64,000 nucleotides of DNA from Acidobacteria bacterium UBA823. Its GTDB lineage: Bacteria; Acidobacteriota; Vicinamibacteria; Vicinamibacterales; UBA823. Shown in pieces: positions 38,272 through 47,081 of the stretch. The notes beneath the pieces are model-generated. The model saw only the letters and a list, made by a program, of their open reading frames with translations, was not told the DNA's origin and searched no databases. Every line of letters begins with the position of its first letter. Position 1 is the first letter of the stretch. The DNA is taken from contig DBHR01000105.1 in assembly GCA_002296225.1 (NCBI GenBank), positions 1 through 64,000 on the forward strand, in the 5' to 3' direction. The position numbers and the translations under genes are program-made.

Positions 38272-39204
38272 CTATCCAATCAACTCTCTAGCATGATCCA
38301 ACGTGGGCAGGCCATCCGTTGCGACCGCCCGCAAGGCACGGTCGATCTTCTTCATCAGTCCGGTCAGCACCGACCCCGGTCCCACCTCAACATACGTGCG
38401 TGCGCCATCCGATGCAAGGCGTCTGACGACTTTCTCCCATAACACAGGCGAGACGGTTTGTCGTATGAGCGCATCGATCGCAGCCGAAGCGTCGTGTTTG
38501 GGCTCGGCGTCGACATTGGCGACAACTGGCACGCGTGGATCTGTGACAAGGAGGGCCCGAAACTCAGGTGCCAGGCGATCCGCCGCAGGCTGCATTAACG
38601 CACAGTGGAACGGGGCGCTGACCGTAAGCGGTATCACACGTTTCGCACCCAGTCGCTTTGCGACTGCACCCGCGCGTCTCACCGCCTCACGCGCGCCCGC
38701 GATCACAATCTGACCTGGTGCGTTCAAGTTCGCGGGTGCTACAACCTCTCCCCCGCTCGATTCGTCACACGCCCTTTGGACGCTGTCGGCATCCAGTCCG
38801 AGGATGGCGGCCATCGCGCCCTCGCCGACAGGCACGGCCTCCTGCATATACTGACCCCGACGCCTGACGATGCCCAGGGCGTCGGCGAACGACATAGTGC
38901 CTGCCGCCACGTGCGCGGAGTATTCACCTAAGCTGTGGCCCGCCACGGAGGTCGGCGTCAGGCCGCGCGCCACCAACCCTCGGTACGTCGCAACGCTCAC
39001 CATTAGAATAGCCGGCTGCGCATTCTCCGTCAGCGTCAAGCGGTCCTCAGGACCCTCGAAGCAGAGTGTGCTCAGGGACTCGCCGAGCACGTCATCGGCT
39101 TCCTCGAAGGTAGCACGGCATTCGGGATGCACATCCACGAGCGCACGGCCCATGCCCACACGTTGAGAGCCCTGTCCGGGAAAAATGAACGACAGCATCT
39201 TCAA
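38272..39204 (-). CDS. fabD: Malonyl-CoA:ACP transacylase
   Basis: A 310-residue enzyme that loads malonate onto ACP. It begins with FIFPGQGSQRVGMG; the catalytic serine is Ser91 in GHSLGEYSAHVAAG, and the histidine is in the VSAPFHCALM segment. It lies 16 bases after plsX and 51 before fabG. fabH, commonly between plsX and fabD, is missing here. Confidence 0.97.
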   Translation of the reverse strand: MKMLSFIFPGQGSQRVGMGRALVDVHPECRATFEEADDVLGESLSTLCFEGPEDRLTLTENAQPAILMVSVATYRGLVARGLTPTSVAGHSLGEYSAHVAAGTMSFADALGIVRRRGQYMQEAVPVGEGAMAAILGLDADSVQRACDESSGGEVVAPANLNAPGQIVIAGAREAVRRAGAVAKRLGAKRVIPLTVSAPFHCALMQPAADRLAPEFRALLVTDPRVPVVANVDAEPKHDASAAIDALIRQTVSPVLWEKVVRRLASDGARTYVEVGPGSVLTGLMKKIDRALRAVATDGLPTLDHARELIG

Positions 39205-39220
39205 CCTCGCAGCCGGGACT

Positions 39221-40225
39221 TCACTGAAGCGGCGGCGCGCCCGCTATGCTCTGCGCGACCCGCTCAACCATCTTACCTTTACCCAAACGCTGAACCATGG
39301 CGAGGGCATTGCGAACCGCTTTGCTAGACGAACGGCCGTGGCCGACAACACACAACCCTGCTACCCCAAGTAAGGGTGCGCCGCCGTACTCAGAGTAATC
39401 GACCCGCCTACGGAACCGGCGGAATGCCCGGCGAGACAGCAAGTAGCCGACGCGGGTGCTGAACGTGCGCGACAGTTCGTCGCGAAGAAGTTCTTCTACC
39501 GTCTCGACCAGTCCTTCGCTAATCTTCAGAGCAATATTTCCAGTGAAGCCATCGCAGACGACCACGTCGGCCTGACTGGCATACACGTCCCGTCCCTCGA
39601 CGTTGCCAATGAAATCTGGCACGCCAGTTGAAAGCAAGCGATGCGCTGCTCGTGTCAAATCATTGCCCTTCGTAGCCTCCTCTCCGATCGACAGGAGGCC
39701 GATACGTGGCCTCTTTATGCCAAGCGCCACACGGGCATACGCAGCCCCCATCACCGCGAACTGGAGGAGATGGGGTGGGCGACAGACCATGTTCGCCCCC
39801 GAATCGAGCAATATCGCCTCTCGTTTGAGCGTTGGGATAGTCGTTGCCAAAGCCGGTCGGTCAGCGCCCGCCAGCATACCTAAGGCACCGTGCGTAGCAA
39901 TCAGGGTAGCACCGGTGTTCCCAGCACTGAACATTGCGCTCGCCTCCCCACTCGCGACCAAGTCGGCCGCAACGCGGATCGATGCACGCGGGTACTTTCT
40001 GAGAGCGGCGGCGGGAGAGTCCCCCATACCCACCGCGTCTGGCGCATCTACGATACGCACATCCAGCGCCTGATGGTCAGCGTGCCGAGCGACCTCCGCT
40101 CGGAGCAACTCGGCGCGACCGACGAGCACCAGGCCAACGCCAAGGTGCCGGGCAGCGACAATCGCGCCGTCAACGACGGCACCAGGTCCAAAATCGCCAC
40201 CCATCGCGTCAATAGCTACGTGCAT
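39221..40225 (-). CDS. plsX: Phosphate acyltransferase PlsX
   Basis: A 334-residue peripheral membrane enzyme that turns acyl-ACP into acyl-phosphate for phospholipid synthesis. It opens HVAIDAMGGDFGPGAVVDGA and has the SAGNTGATLI and VEGRDVYASQADVVVCDGFTGN segments (the latter cut in two families). ATG at 40225 has a GAGG ribosome site; the longer frame from 40273 would run into the rpmF spacer. It is 65 bases after rpmF. Confidence 0.97.
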   Translation of the reverse strand: MHVAIDAMGGDFGPGAVVDGAIVAARHLGVGLVLVGRAELLRAEVARHADHQALDVRIVDAPDAVGMGDSPAAALRKYPRASIRVAADLVASGEASAMFSAGNTGATLIATHGALGMLAGADRPALATTIPTLKREAILLDSGANMVCRPPHLLQFAVMGAAYARVALGIKRPRIGLLSIGEEATKGNDLTRAAHRLLSTGVPDFIGNVEGRDVYASQADVVVCDGFTGNIALKISEGLVETVEELLRDELSRTFSTRVGYLLSRRAFRRFRRRVDYSEYGGAPLLGVAGLCVVGHGRSSSKAVRNALAMVQRLGKGKMVERVAQSIAGAPPLQ

Positions 40226-40290
40226 GGCGTCCTCGTCCACCCCAACAGATTCACACCAGACCCGTCTCGACACGCTGGCGCGGCTTCTGA

Positions 40291-40473
40291 CTAGCTCTCG
40301 TCAACCTCTCGAACCTGGCGGCCCTTGTAGTAGCCGCAGTGTGGGCAAACCCTGTGCGGCGGCTTCGCCTCATGGCACTGCGAACATTCCCCTACCGCAG
40401 GCGCCTGAAGAGCGTTGTGCGACCGACGTTTCGCGGTCCGCGCCTTCGAATGTCTCCGTTTCGGATTTGGCAT
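40291..40473 (-). CDS. rpmF: 50S ribosomal protein L32 (zinc-binding form)
   Basis: A 60-residue ribosomal protein with the L32 start MPNPKRRHSKARTAKRRSHN and two CxxC pairs (CSQC and CPHC), the zinc-binding form. A strong GAGGAG ribosome site precedes it. It lies between yceD and plsX, the usual order in many bacteria. Confidence 0.98.
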   Translation of the reverse strand: MPNPKRRHSKARTAKRRSHNALQAPAVGECSQCHEAKPPHRVCPHCGYYKGRQVREVDES

Positions 40474-40491
40474 CGTTGACTCCTCGCCTGG

Positions 40492-41028
40492 TCATTCCCG
40501 TTCTTTCACGGTCTTACCTGCCAACAACTCCTTAAGAGCAGCCAATCTGGGATCACGCCACTCGACCGAGCATTTGCACCCAGCAACATTAAGGTTCGCA
40601 CCGCAAACGACGCAAAGCCCTCGACAGTGTCTCTGACAGAGAATCTTCATGGGCAGACCAAGATAGAGCTGCTCACGTATGAGTTTCCCTAGGTCGATCT
40701 GATCGTCGCAATAAAATGCCGTCGACAAATCATCGTCGTCGATCTCAGCCTCACCGACCCCGATGTTCAACGCCTGCTCGACGTAGCGGAGGTCGAACGT
40801 TACATCCAGTGCCATCTCGCACGGCTCTACGCATCGACTGCAACTCACACAAAGTCGCGTTACAAGGCCCCCAACCAACCGGTAGCAGTCACGGATCTTC
40901 TCAACATCGCATGAAAGCCTCACAGGCGCACCAATAGTGAAATCACCGGTTGCGTCGAAGGCTGACACGGGATAGGTCCGTTCCAAGTGCTCGCGCGGCC
41001 CAGTCAGCGCTTTGAGGTCTAACAGCAT
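40492..41028 (-). CDS. yceD: DUF177 (YceD) family protein
   Basis: A 178-residue DUF177 protein. The family lies next to rpmF in most bacteria and has been linked to 23S rRNA accumulation. Visible features are a central cysteine set (CVSCSRCVEPC) and a C-terminal zinc-like cluster CRGLCVVCGANLN with further cysteines, followed by WRDPRLAALKELL, the usual end. It is the first gene of the yceD-rpmF-plsX-fab run, with 75 bases between it and dgt upstream-side neighbours. Confidence 0.9.
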   Translation of the reverse strand: MLLDLKALTGPREHLERTYPVSAFDATGDFTIGAPVRLSCDVEKIRDCYRLVGGLVTRLCVSCSRCVEPCEMALDVTFDLRYVEQALNIGVGEAEIDDDDLSTAFYCDDQIDLGKLIREQLYLGLPMKILCQRHCRGLCVVCGANLNVAGCKCSVEWRDPRLAALKELLAGKTVKERE

Positions 41029-41103
41029 CTAGCCGCCTTCTCGTATGACTCCGAACCCGCAATCGTAGCACGAATGGATGGCCCGCCAGCGAACCGTGGC
41101 GTG

Positions 41104-42147
41104 TCACGCCAACTCGACCCAAGGCTTCGGAATGAACAGTCGTTCGTAGAGACTCACCGCAAAACGGTCGGTCATGCCAGCCAGGAAATCTCGTGCCGCA
41201 GCGTCGACACCCTCGTCGGCAACTATTCCTCCGTCGAGAAAAACCTCAGGCCGTTCGTGCACCTTTTCCCAAAGCCCACCGAGGATCCCTGACGCCTTCT
41301 GAAACTCACTCGTCGCATCGCTGTTCTCGTACACTGCTTCAAAGAGATACGCGCGCAGGTTGAGTAGTGCGTCCAAGATGTCGTCGCTCATACGCACTTG
41401 ATCGAGCTCTGCCTGCATAGTCTGCAAGATGACGTCAGTCACGAGCCGATTGATCCGCTTGGACGTTGTCCCTCCCAACACCGCGATCGGCTCAGCAGGC
41501 AGGTCTGATTCGCCCAATAGGCCTGCCCGTAAAGCGTCATCAATGTCGTGGTTCACGTAAGCAATGATGTCGGCAACGCGGGCCACCTGCCCTTCAAGTG
41601 TTGTCGCCCGATTCGCATTCTCCGCCCCCACCGGAGCACCACGCTTCCCCTTCGAGTGCTTGGCTATTCCGTCGCGTACCTCCCAAGTTAAATTGAGGCC
41701 TCGGCCCTCGTTTTCCAACCGATCCACGATACGCAAGCTCTGCTCGTAGTGATTGAAGCCACCAGGAATCAACTTTCGCAACACCTGCTCGCCAGCATGC
41801 CCGAACGGGGTGTGTCCCAGATCGTGTCCCAATGCAATAGCCTCGGTCAGTTCTTCGTGCAGACGGAGCACCTTCGACACGGTCCGCGCGATTTGCGAAA
41901 CCTCGAGCGTATGGGTCAGACGCGTCCGATAGTGATCACCAGCCGGGGAGAAGAAGACCTGGGTCTTGTGCTTCAACCGACGAAACGCCTTGCAGTGCAC
42001 GATGCGATCGCGATCACGCTGAAACGCGGGACGGATCGAATCCTCGGCCTCTGATTTTGGCCGCCCCCGACTTGCGTCACTCTTCGAGGCTTGCGGAGCA
42101 AGAAGTTCGTGTTCGCGCGATTCGAGGTTAGCTCTGATACTGCTCAT
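41104..42147 (-). CDS. dgt: Deoxyguanosinetriphosphate triphosphohydrolase-like protein
   Basis: A 347-residue HD-domain hydrolase that splits dNTPs to deoxynucleoside and triphosphate. It has HCKAFRRLKHKTQVF, then RTRLTHTLEVSQIARTV and the HD motif in HDLGHTPFGHAGE, and the HYEQSLRIVDRLE segment. The length fits the short Dgt-like subfamily, which is often inactive on dGTP alone and acts on mixed dNTPs, so the exact substrate is open. It lies 41 bases after deoB. Confidence 0.92.
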   Translation of the reverse strand: MSSIRANLESREHELLAPQASKSDASRGRPKSEAEDSIRPAFQRDRDRIVHCKAFRRLKHKTQVFFSPAGDHYRTRLTHTLEVSQIARTVSKVLRLHEELTEAIALGHDLGHTPFGHAGEQVLRKLIPGGFNHYEQSLRIVDRLENEGRGLNLTWEVRDGIAKHSKGKRGAPVGAENANRATTLEGQVARVADIIAYVNHDIDDALRAGLLGESDLPAEPIAVLGGTTSKRINRLVTDVILQTMQAELDQVRMSDDILDALLNLRAYLFEAVYENSDATSEFQKASGILGGLWEKVHERPEVFLDGGIVADEGVDAAARDFLAGMTDRFAVSLYERLFIPKPWVELA

Positions 42148-42188
42148 CTATGTCATCTCACAACCTGCGCTCTGACGGACCAATCCGG

Positions 42189-43376
42189 CTACAACTCCAG
42201 TGCAACCTCTCCGAGAAAGCTCACACCTTCTATCAGCGGCTCCAAGCCGAACCCTTCGGCGATCGTCTGACCGAGGTCGGCTAAGCTCGACCTCGTCCCC
42301 AACTCGGCACCAGCGCGAACCGCCGATCCGGCGATCAAAACCGGCACGTGCTCTCGCGAGTGATCCGTGCTCGGCGTCGTCGGGTCGTTGCCATGATCCG
42401 CTGTTATGGCGAACAGGTCACCGTCCTCTATGCGAGGCAGCAGACGAGCCAAACGGCTATCGAACCGCTCCAAGTTGGCCGCGTATCCGGGCACGTCGTT
42501 TCGATGACCATACACGGTGTCGAAATCGACGAGATTAACCAAGATCAAACCGCGTGTTACCGACGAAAGCGTTTGCTCAAGCGCATTCATCCCGTCATCG
42601 TCAGATGAGGTGTGAATCGCCTTGGAAACACCGCGCCCGGCGAACAGTTCATCGACCTTCCCAATCGTGGTCACCGGTATGCCGGCGGCCACTGCCCGAT
42701 CGAGCAACGTTTCACCTGGCGCTGCACGTGCGAAGTCTCGACGATTTGCCGTACGCCTAAAGGAGCCTTGCTTGCCGACGAAGGGTCGCGCAATAATCCG
42801 GCCTACACCAAGCCCTTCGCCCAGCACATCGAAGGCGATCTCGCAGTACCGATACAACTCAGCCAAGGGCGTCACCGATTCGTGCGCCGCAATCTGGCAG
42901 ACGCTGTCAGCCGACGTGTAAACGATCGGCGCACCGGTATCGAGGTGCGCCATCCCGAACCGCTCGATGATTTCGGTTCCAGACGCTGCTACGTTCCCGA
43001 GCGTCTTTCGTCCGATCCGCCGTTCGAAATCGGTGATGGCCGTCACGGGAAAACCATCCGGAAAAATGGGAAATGGCTGATCCAGCGTTACACCGGTCAG
43101 TTCCCAGTGTCCCGTCACGGAATCCTTACCAGGCGACGCCTCCATCATCCGGCCGAAGGCCGCCAGTGCCGGCGGTGGCTCCCCGCCTAACTCAACAACG
43201 CGTCCAAGCCCCATCGCGCGGAGCGTCGGAATCGCGAGCGGCACGCGCTTCGCCACGTTGCCGAGCGTGTTACTACCCTCGTCCGCGTATGCCGCTGCAT
43301 CGGGAAGCGCGCCGACCCCGGCACCGTCGAGGACGATTACAATCGCACGGGAAAACCGAAGAGGCGAGAATCGCAC
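42189..43376 (-). CDS. deoB: Phosphopentomutase
   Basis: A 395-residue alkaline-phosphatase-superfamily enzyme that interconverts ribose 1- and 5-phosphate (and the deoxy forms) in nucleoside salvage. It begins AIVIVLDGAGVGALPDAA with the metal-binding aspartate, contains the SPGKDSVTGHWELTGV phosphothreonine segment, and the metal motifs ADHGNDPTTPSTDHSREHVP. Length is normal. It lies 42 bases after miaA and before dgt, both nucleotide or RNA related. Confidence 0.96.
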   Translation of the reverse strand: MRFSPLRFSRAIVIVLDGAGVGALPDAAAYADEGSNTLGNVAKRVPLAIPTLRAMGLGRVVELGGEPPPALAAFGRMMEASPGKDSVTGHWELTGVTLDQPFPIFPDGFPVTAITDFERRIGRKTLGNVAASGTEIIERFGMAHLDTGAPIVYTSADSVCQIAAHESVTPLAELYRYCEIAFDVLGEGLGVGRIIARPFVGKQGSFRRTANRRDFARAAPGETLLDRAVAAGIPVTTIGKVDELFAGRGVSKAIHTSSDDDGMNALEQTLSSVTRGLILVNLVDFDTVYGHRNDVPGYAANLERFDSRLARLLPRIEDGDLFAITADHGNDPTTPSTDHSREHVPVLIAGSAVRAGAELGTRSSLADLGQTIAEGFGLEPLIEGVSFLGEVALEL

Positions 43377-43418
43377 GGAACTATCGGCCGCCCATCATCG
43401 TAATGGGCGACCGCCATC

Positions 43419-44426
43419 TCACGGCGTAACCCGCGCAGGCTGCGGGTTCACGTGCCCGTGAACGATCTGCGCCGCCGCCCTAAACGCGTACGCCGGCCCA
43501 TCATCCACTTGAATCCAGTGTAGGTTAGGTTCTTTCCTAAACCAGATCAACTGACGGCGCGCGTAACGACGGTTGGCACGCACGATTTCGTCGCGCATGC
43601 TCGTCTCGTCACCAACCCCGTTCAGGAACGCCAACGCCTGCCGGTACACCATGCCGCTGAATGGTGGAGCCGAGTCGGGTATACCTGACGCCCGCAATCC
43701 GCGAATCTCGTCCAATAGCCCCTCATCGAACTGAGCGGCTGCACGGCGCGCTACCTTCGCAGCAGTTACTTCACTCGACTGGCGCAGTGCAATCCCGACG
43801 ATAACGTATCCCTTCAGGGGAGACCGAGTTTCCTCAAAGTGGCGCGTCAGCGGCCATCCGGTGAGGTAGTAGACCTCCAACGCTCGAATGAGCCGTTTTT
43901 CGTCCCTCGCGTGGATCCGGTCGGCCGACTCGGGATCTACACGGCGTACCATGCGGTGCAACCGTTCCACACCGTGTCGGCATCCGAGACGCCTCAAACG
44001 CTCCCGCAGACCGGCGTCCCGCCCAGGCCCGGGAAACAAGCCTTGCGTAAGCGCCCGATAATACAGCCCGGTTCCACCCACGAGCACTGGTAATCGTCCC
44101 CTGGCGGTGATCGTCCGGACCACCGCAGCCGCCTCGACGGCATACCGAGCCGCCGAGTAGACCTCGCGGGGATCGACGACGTCGATTAAGTGATGCGGGA
44201 TGCCCAGACGAGCGGCGAGCGCCACCTTGTCGGTGCCAATATCGAATCCACGGTAAACAGTCGTTGAGTCGCAACTGATCACCTCGCCACCGAAACGCTC
44301 GGCGAGGCTAATCCCCAACCTACTCTTCCCTGTTGCCGTCGGGCCGACAACCGCAATCAAAATCGGAGTCTCGTTTAGCGAAGGGATAATGGGCGCATTC
44401 GTACCCTTTTCGCGGGTTTCAGGCAT
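43419..44426 (-). CDS. miaA: tRNA dimethylallyltransferase
   Basis: A 335-residue enzyme that adds a dimethylallyl group to A37 of tRNAs reading UNN codons. It has the P-loop GPTATGKSRLG, then ISCDSTTVYRGFDIGTDK, VGGTGLYYRAL, and RRYARRQLIWFRKEPNLHWI near the C-terminus. ATG at 44426 is taken as the start; it still leaves about 20 residues before the family core, and the frame is open to 44600 without conservation. It follows the TonB-like gene. Confidence 0.95.
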   Translation of the reverse strand: MPETREKGTNAPIIPSLNETPILIAVVGPTATGKSRLGISLAERFGGEVISCDSTTVYRGFDIGTDKVALAARLGIPHHLIDVVDPREVYSAARYAVEAAAVVRTITARGRLPVLVGGTGLYYRALTQGLFPGPGRDAGLRERLRRLGCRHGVERLHRMVRRVDPESADRIHARDEKRLIRALEVYYLTGWPLTRHFEETRSPLKGYVIVGIALRQSSEVTAAKVARRAAAQFDEGLLDEIRGLRASGIPDSAPPFSGMVYRQALAFLNGVGDETSMRDEIVRANRRYARRQLIWFRKEPNLHWIQVDDGPAYAFRAAAQIVHGHVNPQPARVTP

Positions 44427-44612
44427 TGTCGCTTGATCACTTAACTCGCTTGCATGTGGGGTGTCGGCCACGTCAGGCCGTCCAACATCGAGGTTGACCA
44501 CGTCATAAGAGAAGTCCACCGTTCCGCGAATGTCCGGTTTTGTTGTGTGTGCGGGACCCAACCTCCGCCGCAACCCGAGAGACCAGGGACAAGTAATCAA
44601 TAACCGGCCCTA

Positions 44613-45704
44613 TTACATGGGCGGGCGTTCGTTGTAGTAGAAGGTAACAGTGAAGAACGCCTTGTCCGCCGGATACTCTGGCGGCAGAGGCTGGGTCGGG
44701 TCCGACGCCAACAGTGCATTGCGCCCAGACGAGTTGAAGGAATCGGTCGTTGACGGGTCGACTACGGTCACGTCGGTTAACGAGCCGTTCTTGTAAACGT
44801 TGAACGTGATTACGGTGTGCCCCGACCATCCCTTAAGCATCGCTGCGTAGGGCAAAAGCCAGTTGCGCTTAATCTGAGCAATGAACCGCCGGATCCAGGG
44901 TCCAAATTCAACGCCCATCGAATCAAACTGAATCGATGGACCGAACTGCCCACCTCCACCCTGGGGATTGTCAAAGCTTTCGAAATCAATGTACCGATCG
45001 AGATTCTGAATCGCCTCGCCCAAGGACCCGCCCGATAGGGGCCGGCGACTTTCCGCCGGCGGAATCCGTGACGCCACAGGTGGCAGACCGGCAGCAGTCG
45101 CACCTAGTTCAGCTAAGTCGAACTGGCCAGAGCCCTCGTCCTCAGCGGTCCCGACCTCGGTTTCGGCGTCAGTAGCCATCTCGGTCTCCTTGGCCTCCCC
45201 GTCAGCCAGCGCGGTATCCTCTTCACCGATTTCACCATCTGGCTGGCCGTCCGCCGAATCCAAGCTTGGCCCATCGCCGCGTGCATCCTCGGCGAGTTCA
45301 GGCCTGATGACGAACTCAGGCGAGTTCCCACGCGCGAACGGCAGCGGGTTCGTCGGAGCGGGTGACCGCTCAGGAGCCATGGCCATACGATCCCGATCGG
45401 ACAGCACGCCATCATTAGGCGGCTCTGGCGCTTCGGTATCTATGAGCGGCTGCACGAAGACAAAGCGTCCAGCCTGTCGCTGTTGCATGCGCTGCTGCTC
45501 GAGCCTTTGAGCGTCGCGTGACTCAGCTTCCTTCTCGCGACGCTCAATCCACTCGTTAACAAATTCCAACCTGGGTAACACCATAAGGAAGAAGATGACG
45601 ACCAGGGCATGTCCGACAACGGAAATCAGAAATCCCTCACGGCGCGACATCACGCTGTCGAAGGACGGTGCGTCGGGGCGCAAATCCTCGAACTGGAAGT
45701 ACAT
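44613..45704 (-). CDS. TonB-family protein with C-terminal TonB domain
   Basis: A 363-residue inner-membrane protein. A cytosolic N-terminus of about 25 residues precedes one transmembrane helix (ISVVGHALVVIFFLMVLP). A charged coiled-coil-like stretch, a long Pro/Ala/Glu-rich periplasmic linker and a TonB/TolA-type C-terminal domain with IKRNWLLPYAAMLKGWSG and ITFNVYKNGSLTDVTV follow. It could transmit energy to outer-membrane transporters, but no exbB, exbD or receptor gene is nearby. A strong extended -10 lies just upstream. Confidence 0.8.
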   Translation of the reverse strand: MYFQFEDLRPDAPSFDSVMSRREGFLISVVGHALVVIFFLMVLPRLEFVNEWIERREKEAESRDAQRLEQQRMQQRQAGRFVFVQPLIDTEAPEPPNDGVLSDRDRMAMAPERSPAPTNPLPFARGNSPEFVIRPELAEDARGDGPSLDSADGQPDGEIGEEDTALADGEAKETEMATDAETEVGTAEDEGSGQFDLAELGATAAGLPPVASRIPPAESRRPLSGGSLGEAIQNLDRYIDFESFDNPQGGGGQFGPSIQFDSMGVEFGPWIRRFIAQIKRNWLLPYAAMLKGWSGHTVITFNVYKNGSLTDVTVVDPSTTDSFNSSGRNALLASDPTQPLPPEYPADKAFFTVTFYYNERPPM

Positions 45705-45718
45705 CAGTCGGTTAGACG

Positions 45719-45727
45719 ATTATAGCA
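45719..45727 (-). promoter_or_regulatory. Extended -10 promoter element for the TonB-like gene
   Basis: On the minus strand TGCTATAAT ends with a perfect TATAAT at 45719-45724, 14 bases ahead of the ATG at 45704. The transcript would have a leader of only seven or eight bases. The spacing agrees with the other short-leader promoters noted in this window. Confidence 0.5.
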
Positions 45728-45747
45728 GCCGGTTAGTTTCCCGCCTG

Positions 45748-46476
45748 TCAGGGACGGGTTGCTAGATGTAGGTAAACGACGCCGCAGGTGAGCGAGACCA
45801 TACGCACCTCGGTGAACCCCAACTCGACTAAAAGGGCCGACAGCCTGGCCGGCGGTAGAAAGGCGTGCACAGATGCCGGTAGGTACGCGTAGGCCTCCGG
45901 ATGGCGCGAGATTAGTCGGCCCACCCAGGGCAGAAATCGTTCGAAATACCACCCGTATAGCCCTTTAATGATCGGAGTCGACGGCATATTGAACTCAAGA
46001 ATTGCCAGCCGTCCACCCGGACGCAGCACCCGCCGGATCTCGTCACACACCGCCCGAGTGTCGGCGACGTTCCGAATACCAAACCCGATCGTCACCGCAT
46101 CGGCGGACCCGTCGCACAGCGGAATGCATGACGCGTCGCCTCGCATCAGTTGGACCAACGCGGTGGCATCGTGGCGCTCTACCTTCTGAGCAGCCAGCTT
46201 CAACATCGCGCTGGCAAAATCGATCCCGATTACCCGTCGCGCGTGCGCCCGCTGCGACTGGACCGCCGCAAGCGCTAAATCGCCTGTCCCGGTACACAGG
46301 TCAACAAGTGTCTCCTGTCCGCTCAATTCGAGCGCCGTGATCGCCTGGACGCGCCACCGCCGATCAAATCCAGCGCTCAGCAAATGGTTGAGGGCATCGT
46401 ACCGGGGCGCAATCGCGTCGAACATGTCCGCTATACGGCGGGCATCCTTCTCTAGGAGATTCTGGCCGCCTGTCAT
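45748..46476 (-). CDS. ubiE: Demethylmenaquinone methyltransferase (UbiE/MenG family)
   Basis: A 242-residue SAM methyltransferase that makes the last step of menaquinone synthesis (MqnG in futalosine-pathway terms). It shows the family opening MFDAIAPRYDALNHLLSAGFD, the SAM site LVDLCTGTGDLAL, and FGIRNVADTRAVCDEIRRVL plus LEFNMP. The start at 46476 overlaps the ubiX stop (ATGA); an upstream GTG at 46485 is an alternative. It ends the menaquinone cluster. Confidence 0.95.
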   Translation of the reverse strand: MTGGQNLLEKDARRIADMFDAIAPRYDALNHLLSAGFDRRWRVQAITALELSGQETLVDLCTGTGDLALAAVQSQRAHARRVIGIDFASAMLKLAAQKVERHDATALVQLMRGDASCIPLCDGSADAVTIGFGIRNVADTRAVCDEIRRVLRPGGRLAILEFNMPSTPIIKGLYGWYFERFLPWVGRLISRHPEAYAYLPASVHAFLPPARLSALLVELGFTEVRMVSLTCGVVYLHLATRP

Positions 46477-47081
46477 CCCTTCCACGGCGGGTATAGGTCG
46501 TGCACCAGTCCAAGCGCCGACAAAATCTTGCCAGCCATGAAGTCAGCCAGGTCTTCGAGCCGCTCCGGCTTCTGATAGAACGCAGGCATCGCCGGAAGCA
46601 CCATCGCACCCGCTTCGGCGCATGACACCATATTCCGCAGCTGCGGCAAACTCATAGGGGTCTCGCGTGGCACGAGGATCAGCGGTCTCCGTTCCTTCAG
46701 CATTACGTCGGCCGCACGCTCAACGAGGTTTCTGGATAGCCCGTGGGCTACCCCTGCGAGCGTCTTCATCGAGCACGGCACGATGGCCATCCCTTCACAG
46801 CCGTGGCTGCCACTCGCAATGCCGGCGCCAAGATCTTTGTTAGAGTGCAGTTGCAGGACTCCACGCTCGACGGCTGAGCCGTAGGACCGGCTCAAGTACG
46901 GTAGAAGCTTGTCGGCAGGCACGCTGAGTTCTTCGGTCAGCAGCCGTCGCCCGAAGTCACTAACGACCAGTTCAACCCGATAACCCCGTTCGAGCAGCGC
47001 CGCTAGGGTACGAACAGCGTAGAGCGCCCCGCTAGCACCGGTAATGGCAACAGCAAGCGACCTGCGCGGCTTATCCGACAT
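46473..47081 (-). CDS. ubiX: Flavin prenyltransferase UbiX
   Basis: A 202-residue enzyme that prenylates FMN to make the cofactor of UbiD-type decarboxylases. It has AVAITGASGALYAVRTL at the start, the IASGSHGCEGMAIVPCSMKTLAGVAHG region (longer family motif), and ERRPLILVPRETPMSLPQLRNM. In the futalosine pathway a UbiX-like protein supports decarboxylation of the prenylated naphthoate by a UbiD-like enzyme, which is not in this window. ATG at 47081 overlaps the prenyltransferase gene by 11 bases. Confidence 0.95.
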   Translation of the reverse strand: MSDKPRRSLAVAITGASGALYAVRTLAALLERGYRVELVVSDFGRRLLTEELSVPADKLLPYLSRSYGSAVERGVLQLHSNKDLGAGIASGSHGCEGMAIVPCSMKTLAGVAHGLSRNLVERAADVMLKERRPLILVPRETPMSLPQLRNMVSCAEAGAMVLPAMPAFYQKPERLEDLADFMAGKILSALGLVHDLYPPWKG

